Below, piece by piece: positions 56,083 through 64,000 of a stretch of 64,000 nt of DNA. The translations under genes and the position numbers were made by a program. This stretch comes from Bathynomus jamesi (lineage: Eukaryota; Arthropoda; Malacostraca; Isopoda; Cirolanidae). Positions within the stretch are counted from its first letter, which is position 1. Every line of letters starts with the position of its first letter. The stretch covers positions 170,001 through 234,000 of the forward strand of contig JAJOZX010005613.1 of the NCBI GenBank assembly GCA_023014485.1, read 5' to 3'. Under the pieces are notes generated by a model. That model saw nothing but the letters and a program-made list of their open reading frames with translations, did no database searches and was not told the DNA's origin.

Positions 56083-56285
56083 CAGGGTGTATATAAAGTA
56101 ACGCAAGTAAGAGACAAATCCGATCTGAACTGATTTAAACTAGTTTCAACTTGTTTTTTAACTCTTAAAAAACCTTTTCAAAACTTCTTATAAACCTTAC
56201 TATCAAATATATGGTTTTATAAAATACGTGTAATAAATATTACTTGTCCATGTTCACTTGCGTTACTTTATACACACCCACCAGG
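56083..56285. mobile_element. Mariner-type MITE, ~203 bp
   Basis: Left CAGGGTGTATATAAAGTAAC, right GTTACTTTATACACACCCA, flanked by TA. The core holds an A/T-rich direct repeat. Confidence 0.8.
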
Positions 56286-56619
56286 TATTATACTTTCATA
56301 TAATTTAATACTTTGATTAAATTTTTAACTTTTAGTTCTCAATGAACGAATGCTACAAAATGTAAGGTTTCACAACATGACCCTATAGAAAATTCCTTCC
56401 ATAAAGCTAATTTCATGCCTTTCTATGGAGATTTTCAATGTCTTGGTCCTCGTAATCGTATCGGTTGATAGAGAAAGCGGGGAACCCACTATTAATTTTT
56501 AATATATTTTCCTAATTTTTGGCCATCATTTAAATTCGCTTCACGGACTTTAAACGAAATTCATTAACCGGGATTACGACATCTGACCGACTTGACATTT
56601 TATCCACAAGTATATTGTG

Positions 56620-56712
56620 GATTAGATTAGGTTAGGTTAGATTAGGTTAGGTTAGCGTAGATTAGGTTGTTAGCATAGATTAGGTTACGTTAGGGTAGGT
56701 TAATTAGGTTTT
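56620..56712. repeat. Degenerate (TTAGG)n-like tract
   Basis: About 12 TTAGG or TTAGATTAGG words in one orientation. TTAGG is the ancestral arthropod telomere repeat. This is an interstitial, imperfect tract. Similar short runs lie at 16838, 61335 and 62158. Confidence 0.7.
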
Positions 56713-56885
56713 TAGAGTGTCGTATTGTGGTCTTGTCGATCTGATGGGTACGAGTCCTCGTCAACAATTCCCAACTTTTTGTTATCAACAATTAAGCGTT
56801 TCGATTCAAGCAGTTACCTAAAATCATGGCGATAATCACTTATGTTTGCTGGCGTCCAATTTAAAAAGAAAAGTCTTCAGGGGTC

Positions 56886-57060
56886 AAAGTTGAAGTCTTC
56901 AAGAGAAGACTAGATACCTGGCTCAGGACGGTACCAGATGAGCCGGGTACCTGACTATGTACGGTGGATAGCGCAAGAAAGCAACTCGCTCCTCCACCAA
57001 GCCAATACCTAGAGGCGGGGCCACCAGCTTGACCTTCGCGTGTGAATAGGGACGAACGCA
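56886..57060 (+). pseudogene. LINE ORF2 extreme C-terminal fragment
   Basis: VFKRRLDTWLRTVPDEPGT then, after a frameshift, YVRWIAQESNSLLHQ. FK.RLD.WL..VPD is the usual end of CR1-like RT proteins. 3' UTR-like sequence follows. Confidence 0.6.
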
Positions 57061-57387
57061 CGGAACAGCAACGAGGTTAACGAGGATAATAGGTATCTGT
57101 CTAACTTTCAGAGAAATTATTATAACAAATAGCAAAAGAAAATAAATTAAAAGTAGTCACTAATAATATTATATTCTAAAGAAATAATTATATTATTAAA
57201 ACAAAAATCTACATCGTACGTCTTATCAGTCAAGCCCGGGTGCCAGATGTACAATGTAAACAAATTTTTTTTTATACTTCACTGAAAATGAAATGGCGGT
57301 TAAAATTAGACCATAGTTGATTATTTTGACCAATTTCACTTGGTTATAATATTTGAACCAGGTTTAATATATATATATATATTTTTT

Positions 57388-57649
57388 AACTGCAAACAAC
57401 ACAGTATAATTAATGTAAAGAACGACGCTTGTGTAGAAGAGCGTTCCGCACAAGATGAGGAGGGAGAACGAACAAGTGAAAAATGAGGTACCTCCCGGGA
57501 ATCGAACCCGGGATCATCCGATTGCCGGTCAGATATGCTATCCACTACACCAAGGACCTCGATCAATCAGAAGTCGTAATTCTCCTACATACGAGCAGAA
57601 ACCAATGCCCTGAGGGGGCACCTTCGCATGCGGTACAAATATACATTTT
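57388..57649 (-). repeat. tRNA-derived SINE, tandem unit A
   Basis: Full family unit on the minus strand: head with GGTGCCCCCTCAGGGC, core with TGGTGTAGTGGATAGC and GGTTCGATTCCC, body through CAAGCGTCGTTCTTTAC to TTTGCAGTT. It is directly followed in the same orientation by unit B, with a 262-bp period. Confidence 0.88.
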
Positions 57650-57895
57650 AACTGCAAACAACACAGTATAATTAATGTAAAGAACGACGCTTGTGTAGAA
57701 GAGCATTCCGCACAAGATGAGGAGGGAGAACGAACAAATGAAAAATGAGGTACCTCTCGGGAATCGAACCCGGGATTATCCGACTGCCGGTCAGATATGC
57801 TATCCACTACACCAAGGACCTCGATCAATCAAAAGTCGTAATTCTCCTACATACGAGGAGAAACCAATGCCCTGAGGGGGCACCTTCGCATGCCG
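57650..57895 (-). repeat. tRNA-derived SINE, tandem unit B
   Basis: Second copy of the same unit, about 97% like unit A by eye. The exact juxtaposition without an AT-rich spacer suggests unequal exchange or dimer retrotransposition rather than two chance insertions. Confidence 0.88.
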
Positions 57896-58191
57896 TACTT
57901 AGAAGTACTTGCAGAGTACCAAATTACTCCACTGCAAAAGCCAAATTACCCCAATGGGGTAATTTACATAGTTTGGGAAACGCTGTGCTAATGTTATGTT
58001 TAATGTGCTAATGTTATTTAATGTGCAATTATATAATTATTTTGTCTTATATACTAACTCATATTCTAGTATGTAAACGTTTTGAAATGATTTTAGAACT
58101 TGGACAGTTTTTGTATATATTATTTTTACCAAAACATTTGTTCAGTTGTGAGTGGAAAGGAAAACTCATCTAATAATTAGTATCACTGTAT

Positions 58192-58325
58192 AAATATGGT
58201 ATACCCTATTTATGAACAGGGCCAATACGGCACTTAGCTTGAACAAGTGCCATTTCACTATATGGTATACCATATTTATCAACAGGGCCAATATGGCACT
58301 TACCTTGGACAAGTGCCATTTCAAG
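58192..58325 (+). repeat. 66-bp tandem duplication
   Basis: TATGGTATACC...AACAGGGCCAATA.GGCACTTA.CTTG.ACAAGTGCCATTTCA occurs twice in a row. AAGTGCCA and TGGCACTT inside each unit are inverted. The surrounding 57900-59060 shows nothing else. Confidence 0.88.
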
Positions 58326-59063
58326 CAACTTACTGAGAAAACCTTGTTGAAAAAAGTGTTTATAACGTTGTTTTCTAACTAGTTAAAATGTCAGTAATGG
58401 TTAAAGATAGCTGATTCAAAGTTGAAAGTGGTTCGTAGTTCACCCTAAAAGCCGATTGAAAACGGCACCAGTAAAACCACTCTAAATTGATCAAATTAAT
58501 CAGCTTTCATTTTCAGTGTTGGTATTATTTAATATGAATACTGGATAATATTCAGTAAAGTCTTTGTTTCAGTATTATTAATAATGTTTTATTTATATTA
58601 ACTAACATCTTTACGAAATTTATCATTTTTTATAACAAAAAACAGTAACTCGAAATTAAGTGCCCCACCCTAAATGGTGAAGATGATCATTTCCTTAAAG
58701 TTTGAACATGTTCATACTTCCGAAACTAACGTCGTAGTAAAAGTAGGTGTGACTGTTGATGATTATGGCTGATAGTGGGAATCCCGATTAGAGGTTGCAA
58801 TATATTCTTCCTCTTGTCTGTACCATCATAACATGGATTGTATGATGTTCTTGGCGTCCTTATGGGGGTCTGTTGCCATTAGAGAGAGCAGTTTTTTATA
58901 TTACTGGCAAGCGAAGTACAACTGAATTCCTCAACTTCCGCCACTCGAGGCTTGCGTGTCTTGTGGTGACTAGCTGTTGTGTGATAACTAACTAGAGAAA
59001 TTTGCTGATCTTTCTTTGTCAGGGAAAGGGAGGTTGTAACGGGAAATCTCTATCTGACTTCTT

Positions 59064-59065
<2 letters not shown>

Positions 59066-59120
<55 letters not shown>
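59066..59120. repeat. (GA)n microsatellite
   Basis: Pure GA tract. Confidence 0.95.
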
Positions 59121-59199
59121 TTAACTCAAAAATAAACAGAAAACAAGTCTTCCGAGTACTTTCGCGTTTATCACAAATACTCTTTAGGTGTAATAATAA

Positions 59200-59330
59200 T
59201 GAGTCAACACCACTTCTCGAAGATCAGCGAAGTTAAGCGACATTGGGTCTCGGTAGTAGTCGGATGGGAGACCGTCCTCCTCGCCCGGATTATGTAGCGA
59301 CCCGTGGTTCGGATCCTACGCAAAGCTTAC
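59200..59330 (+). repeat. 5S rRNA-derived SINE, copy 1
   Basis: Plus strand: AACACCAC, GATCAGCGAAGTTAAGCGAC (5S A box, 59222-59241), AGTAGTCGGATGGGAGACCG (5S C box, 59254-59274). After about 80 nt it leaves 5S and continues with TGTAGCGACCCGTGGTTCGG. The 3' part of a real 5S gene is absent. Pol III internal promoter of type 1 is therefore present in a SINE (SINE3-like). Confidence 0.85.
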
Positions 59331-59384
59331 GTCATATGACCTTAGATGTTGCAAAGAGGTTAAACAACTCCATCATTTTTTTAC

Positions 59385-59612
59385 AATCGGTAGTCGAACC
59401 CCCGATCTCAGAGTCTTCACTTAGCTTATAGAGAAACGATGTTACTCACCGAGCTACGAATGCTGGTATCCAATCCATCTACAGGTCGCTACATCACCCG
59501 AATGCAGGGGAGGGTCCCCATGAAACTAATGAATATATCCACGGTCGCTTAACCTCGCTGATCTAACGGGAAGCGGTGTTGCAATTAGTCACGACGAAGG
59601 TCTTAATAAAGG
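59385..59612 (-). repeat. 5S + tRNA composite SINE, copy 2
   Basis: Minus strand: AACACCGCTTCCC and GATCAGCGAGGTTAAGCGAC (5S A box, about 59541-59572) without a good C box, then TGTAGCGACCTGTAG (about 59480-59497). A tRNA-like unit follows: A box CGTAGCTCGGTGAGTA (59444-59459) and B box GGTTCGACT (59392-59400). It faces copy 1, giving an inverted pair 200 bp apart. Confidence 0.7.
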
Positions 59613-59675
59613 CAAAAGTACTGGAAAGGTCGGTTTTTCTTTACTTTGTGGATTACATTTTATATATATATACAT

Positions 59676-59740
59676 TTTAACTGCAAACGTTCTTCTATAC
59701 AAGCGTCGTTCTTTACATATATATATATATATATATATCT
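59676..59740 (+). repeat. tRNA-SINE tail fragment plus (TA)n
   Basis: ACTGCAAACG then TACAAGCGTCGTTCTTTAC matches the end of the tRNA-derived SINE family. (TA)n follows. Confidence 0.75.
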
Positions 59741-60689
59741 AGACCATTACACAAACAAATCTAACCTTATTTTTGTTTTCTTCTTTCAGAAATGGGTTTT
59801 AATGGCCCCCATTATAATGGGTCATACTAACAATAGTCTTTATAAGTCATTTCGTCTTTCCTCTCCTCAAAGATGTTGCATGGGGTGTTGCATGAGATGC
59901 TGCATGACCGCTTTGAAGAATGCATCTGAATGGGAATGAGTATAAAGATGCAGCTTTCCTAAGTTACCCCTCGCAGTAGGGGGGGAGCTTATCCGTGCTG
60001 GGTACATCAAATAAACGAACATTGTTAATGGATTTTCCTGTTTTGTGATTTAACTTTAATCAAATTTTTAATACTAAGAATCCGTCATATTTAAAGTCGC
60101 TGCTAAATTCCTTAAGAGATATTGTTTAACAACCTACGAAGGGGGTTCCTTCCTTTATAGACGAAGAGGTAACTGAGGTTTTGGGTTGTTTTTATGTGTT
60201 ACGCACTTATTCAAGTTTATTTAATTCACCCACCGAGTTATCCTAAAAGAATTTCTTAGTGTTCAGTTTATTTCATTTGTCACGAGTAGGCGTGTACAAC
60301 GAGAGAACCAAAGTCAAATTTTGGTTTCTGAAAAATGATGACAATCTCATTTGGGGTATATGATAAATTACAGTCTGAGCGTTAAAAGCGATTGTTATTT
60401 AATTGGACTTTGTATATATATCCTTTCTACATACCCACTTTCATTGGGTACTATTCGTTTGACCTCAGAAAGGATCGTGTATCATCGTAAACCCTAACTA
60501 ATAAGCGCGAATCCCGTAATATAAAGTTGTATATATTAACATATAATACCGGATTCCTTACATCGAAGTTTACTCTATCAGATAATACACAATTTGCTTG
60601 TTTTGATGTTTCGATGAGGTTGTATAATCTCCTTCGCAACATCTAAGATCATATCACGAAGGGGGCCTAAAGCGTTATGCGCAATAGGA
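59741..60689. other. Unassigned stretch
   Basis: No gene recognised. A Cys/Met-rich frame near 59860-59939 contains CCMGCCMRCCM, caused by a TGCATG/TGTTGC repeat. Confidence 0.5.
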
Positions 60690-60815
60690 CCCCGAACCAC
60701 GGTTCGCTACATAATCTGGACTCGAACGACGGTCTCCCACCCACTTACCACCCAGACCTAATACGACTTAACTTCGTTGATCGAAGGGAAATGGTGTTAC
60801 ATCATGGGCCACGAC
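60690..60815 (-). repeat. 5S rRNA-derived SINE, copy 3
   Basis: Minus strand: GTCGTGGCCCATGATG head, AACACCATTTCCC, GATCAACGAAGTTAAGTCG (A box), AGTGGGTGGGAGACCG (C box), then ATTATGTAGCGAACCGTGGTTCGG. Same head, order and post-5S tail as copies 1 and 2. Confidence 0.85.
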
Positions 60816-61215
60816 AAAGTCCAGGTAATATAAGGATGACGCCTATTTTAAATAGTTTTTTTTTTCAATTACCTCAGGGTTCTCAAGTGCTCTTATTTCT
60901 AAGATTTGTTCTTATTTTTGGTCTCAAATCTTATATATATTTTTATTTGTTCTTATTTCTTAACTTTTAAATTTATCATTTGGCTAAAATCAAGAAGCGG
61001 TCCAGACAATGTTCTCACTGAGAGCGGGGGTGGAGTTTGGTTTGTTTTGACTGGAGAAAAATTTCAATTTTTTTGTTATTGTTTTTATCGGAATAAAATG
61101 TTAACGATATATTATGGATATCCTTATTTTGGGGGACGGAATTCTTAATTTTTAGAGTTGAGGTTCTGATTTTTATTTTTTAGACTTGAAACCGTAAATT
61201 ACCTGCTGCAGTGTA

Positions 61216-61686
61216 CAAAAGCTTGACAAAAATAAATAGACACCTTCATTTTTTTTTTGGTACTTTTGCATTATCCTCCCAACACCAATTTTTTTTTATA
61301 ACGGCTAACGCCTGCGGCGGGCTGTTTTTACCGTAACCTAACCTAACCAAACCTAACCTAACCTAACCTAATACCAACACTAATTTTTTTTATAATGGAA
61401 GGAAAATAAAGTACCATAACCAAAACCAAACCAACATTATATAAAAAAATTAGTGTTGGGAGGATAATGCAAAATAACCTCTTTTTTTTCCAAATAGTTT
61501 TTTGATTTGATAATAAAAGTCAATAAATAATAAATATATTAAATCAATATATTTTTACGAATTGTGTTTCTTTCCTCTTTCCATTTGCGCAAAAATGACG
61601 CACGTTTTGGCATTGCATTGATGAGCTTTGCCATTCGTTCTTGAGGACAATCATCCTAGTGTCTATTTATTTTTGTCAACCTTCTG
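61216..61686. mobile_element. Tc1-like MITE with a second kind of nested MITE
   Basis: Ends CAAAAGCTTGACAAAAATAA and TTATTTTTGTCAACCTTCTG, TA on both sides (61214-61215, 61687-61688). Inner GATGAGCTTTGCCATTCGT is shared with the 16679 and 18518 copies. An extra block at 61259-61479 is absent from the 18518 copy. Confidence 0.85.
61259..61479. mobile_element. Palindromic nested MITE with CCTAA tract
   Basis: Arms GCATTATCCTCCCAACAC and GTGTTGGGAGGATAATGC are perfect inverses. Inner arms ACCAAT(T)n...A(n)TTAGTGTT also pair, and the centre contains ACCTAACCTAACC repeated. Confidence 0.78.
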
Positions 61687-61889
61687 TATATTATTGTCTC
61701 GTCATGGAGGGTATTCAAGTTTTCTCTCGTATATAACGCAAATTTTCTTAAGAATTTCAGTTTCATTTCAGTATATAGGCTAGGTTAGGTTATAGTAAAA
61801 CGCCATTCTAAATATGCACTAAAAATATTGAATTATATTCGAAATTCTTAATCTAAAATTTGGAGCATAAAATTCAGATGATAAAGTTG

Positions 61890-61927
61890 AAACTATATAT
61901 ATATATATATATAATATATATAGAGAG

Positions 61928-61961
<34 letters not shown>

Positions 61962-61965
61962 TGCA
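61890..61965. repeat. (TA)n + (GA)n microsatellite
   Basis: TA tract then GA with AGGAG interruptions, followed by GTGTGTGCGCGC. Confidence 0.95.
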
Positions 61966-62179
61966 TGTCTGTGCGTGTGTGTGCGCGCTGGCAACTAAAC
62001 ATAAATGAGGGCGTGTGTTTGCGATAATTTTGAGATGTAATGGGGTAATTCTGTTTTGTGAGGTAACATCTTTTTGGTATCTCGGAAAATTTAAAAAAAC
62101 CTATCTATAAAAATTCTAGCAACAATTTTATCGGGAAAAAAATATTTATCCTGATTAGGTTACGCTAGGTTAGGTTAGT

Positions 62180-62390
62180 TAAAATTTGGCTAGGTTAGGT
62201 TAAGCTAAATTAGCGAGCACCTCACTATTTAATGACTTAACAGAAAACATCCTTCGAGCCTTGAGTTACGCCCAAAACACTTATCACACCCTTCTCGGTT
62301 CGATGGCGCTAAGACTAGGTTAAGTTAATTAGTTTTTTAGATATATGCATTTAAAAAAGTCGCACCTCGCTTATGCATGTATGTATGTGT
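62180..62390 (+). repeat. Unclassified dispersed repeat, copy B
   Basis: Partner of 54674-54890, same orientation, about 75-80% alike by eye. Starts near TTAGCGAGCACCTCACTATT and ends at CGCACCTCGCTTATGC. TTAGG-type words lie upstream of both copies. Confidence 0.75.
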
Positions 62391-62655
62391 GTATGTATGT
62401 ATGCATGTGTATGTGTTTACGTGTGTGAATTAAACACACTCCCACATATACGTTATTCATGTACATTATCTTTATATCCTTTGAATGAAATGACTTTATT
62501 ACTACATGCAAACTTACGCTTAAATGAGCTATAATGAATTAGTCAACTTTTTACGATTATGAGTATATACAGTATATATATACATATATATATATACATA
62601 CATATCATATATATATATATATTATATATATATATTATTATATATAATATATATA
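62391..62655. other. Simple-sequence spacer
   Basis: TATG/TGTA repeats at 62377-62420 and (TA)n at 62566-62655. Confidence 0.8.
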
Positions 62656-62731
62656 CAGGGTGGCCCAAAAGTAGGTATATAATTTCATATGTTGATTTTT
62701 TTTAATTCAACTGTATACCTACTTTTGGGTC

Positions 62732-62737
<6 letters not shown>
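62656..62737. mobile_element. 82-bp mariner micro-MITE
   Basis: Consists of two termini, CAGGGTGGCCCAAAAGTAGG and its near-inverse CCTACTTTTGGGTCACCCTA, around about 35 bp. TA on both sides. GGGTGNCCCAAAAGT is a mariner-type end. Confidence 0.82.

Positions 62738-62818
<81 letters not shown>
62738..62818. repeat. (TA)n microsatellite, ~80 bp
   Basis: Uninterrupted TA tract grown from the TA target site of the micro-MITE. Confidence 0.95.
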
Positions 62819-62820
<2 letters not shown>

Positions 62821-62910
62821 CGTTTTGTAACCTGAATGATTAACTTCTGCAGGACACAAAAACAAGTAAAATTTATGTAAGCGAAGATTGTCTGTCGTAT
62901 AGATAGATAC

Positions 62911-63106
62911 CAGGGCTGGGGTCAAATACATATTTGTATTTAAAATACAGTAATTTTCCGTATTTGTATTTATATTTGAGGATCTAGAAGGATGTGTATT
63001 TGTATTTTATTTGTATTTGATCGTTGTATGTGTCATATTTGCTCAAGTACATGTCAAATACAACACCTCAGCGAGTCAGTAGGTTGGGCCAGGAGAACAA
63101 GTTGGG

Positions 63107-63155
<49 letters not shown>

Positions 63156-63580
63156 CAAGTTATAAAAAATTTGCTATTTCGCGGTTTTTCGGCCCGTTTT
63201 TGGGGTCGGGATTTAGCGGAACGCAATCCTTAACCTGGCACCCCCAAGAGGTGTACCCTAACTGATGAGCGGTTTGAAGAGTTGATGTTTGCAAAGTGTA
63301 ACCAGCAATCAATTGTTTTTTGCTAATTGTTAACGAAATAGTTTTCAGTTATGCTCACTTCTGTTTACTTTTAATTTGAACAGTCTCAAAACGGGACCAA
63401 ATAACTGATTGATAGAAGTCACAAGTAGCCAATTTGAAACTTGTATTTGTATTTGAACAATTTGTATATGTATTTGCCAAATAAAAAAGCTGCAAGTGTG
63501 TATTTGTATTTGTATTTGACAATTCCAAAATGACCATATTTGTATTTGTAGTTGACAAAGTGTATTTGACCCCAACCTTG
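62911..63580. mobile_element. hAT-type non-autonomous element, 670 bp
   Basis: Starts CAGGGCTGGGGTCAAATAC and ends GTATTTGACCCCAACCTTG. Flanked by a perfect 8-bp duplication ATAGATAC (62903-62910 and 63581-63588). Both subterminal regions are packed with TATTTG repeats (forward on both sides) that could bind transposase. A (GA)n tract lies at 63112-63150. No transposase coding. Confidence 0.9.
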
Positions 63581-64000
63581 ATAGATACACATTTTATATC
63601 TATGTCTGTCTATTTTCTACATACGCAGAAATAACAGATTTTGTTTTTCTTTTTAGTTTTAAACAAATAATCTGATATAAAATGTTAATATGTACTCTTA
63701 AATCAAACTTTCGAAGTACTAAATAACATACTCAAGTTTAAGACAAAAAGGGACAAGCAAATGTAATTTTTAAAATTCCAAAACACCCCTCTTTTTAAGT
63801 TTTCAAAAAACACAACCACTGCAAAGGAATCTACTTCATCTATTTTGATCGTAGAAACCTGTCCCAAAATGCAAAATTAGAATGAAAACATACCAGCAAA
63901 GATGGGTGCATTATAACGTCTTTTTTAAACTCCTGTGTAACTCCCGTGTAACTCTCGTGTAACTCTCCTATATTGATCTTTATAAACAGTTGCAAAGTCT
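63581..64000. other. Unassigned AT-rich end of window
   Basis: No gene or repeat recognised except CTCCYGTGTAACTC repeated three times at 63931-63968. Confidence 0.5.

Noticed and set aside
57388..57895. Functional tRNA genes (also 7184, 21909, 42027)
   Set aside because: A and B boxes are good, but acceptor stems do not pair properly, position 33 is not T, and conserved head/body sequences repeat, which is SINE structure.
59200..59330. Functional 5S rRNA gene (also 60690-60815)
   Set aside because: Only about the first 80 nt resemble 5S; the 3' third and terminator T run are missing.
62719..62931. YIYIYI-rich open frame
   Set aside because: Translation of (TA)n; similar frames exist at 4112-4294, 24462-24650 and 35972-36175.

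Overview
The window looks like arthropod nuclear DNA, most likely a crustacean or another invertebrate with a very repeat-rich genome. The evidence is the extreme density of (TA)n, (GA/CT)n and (CA)n microsatellites, short (TTAGG)-like tracts (the arthropod telomere pentamer), an arthropod-type TATA + TCAGT core promoter, GT-AG introns, and a set of TE families (DD41D mariner-like, CR1-like LINE, hAT, Helentron, 5S- and tRNA-derived SINEs). The species call is inference. No conserved single-copy host gene was recognised. Almost everything that can be interpreted is a mobile element or its remains, often nested.

Layout. 1-9.8 kb: microsatellites, a 117-bp hAT MITE with a perfect 8-bp target duplication, a CR1-like LINE 3' end on the minus strand carrying a second C-terminal copy behind it, and a tRNA-like SINE. 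9.86-12.85 kb: a nearly complete 2.99-kb DNA transposon with CACTGGG termini and a D-D-E type zinc-finger transposase, here called CMC/Chapaev-like. Two more damaged copies lie at 31.1-33.4 kb and 52.25-53.6 kb. 13.4-20.4 kb: a Tigger/pogo remnant, several MITEs (one inside another), a Helentron end and microsatellites. 20.5-24.5 kb: a LINE endonuclease remnant, a tRNA-derived SINE and a possible gypsy-type LTR. 24.5-29.4 kb: three mariner-like elements, one in fold-back form. 29.4-34.5 kb: LINE RT, hAT/BED and mariner fragments, split by the second CMC-like copy, then a Helentron 3' end.

34.6-40.2 kb is the most unusual stretch. A broken F54H12.2-like capsid gene and an FtsK/HerA-type packaging ATPase lie on the minus strand, with a compact three-exon gene under a TATA promoter between them. 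I read this as a degenerate Polinton/Maverick or adintovirus-like element, interrupted by a 1.98-kb DNA transposon of a poorly characterised family.

40.4-41.6 kb: a LINE RT fragment whose C-terminal coding has expanded into a 64-bp minisatellite. 42.2-51.4 kb: a 9.2-kb non-autonomous LTR retrotransposon (LARD-like) with 2.2-kb LTRs, a PBS, a PPT, no gag or pol, several tandem arrays and an almost intact mariner-like insertion. It sits in the (TA)n tail of a tRNA-derived SINE. 51.4-64 kb: the third CMC-like copy, hAT and mariner MITEs, tandem tRNA-SINEs, 5S rRNA-derived composite SINEs, nested MITEs and microsatellites.

The elements do not form a pathway. They record successive insertions, and several insertion orders can be read from target duplications. 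All positions were read by eye, so boundaries may be off by a few bases.
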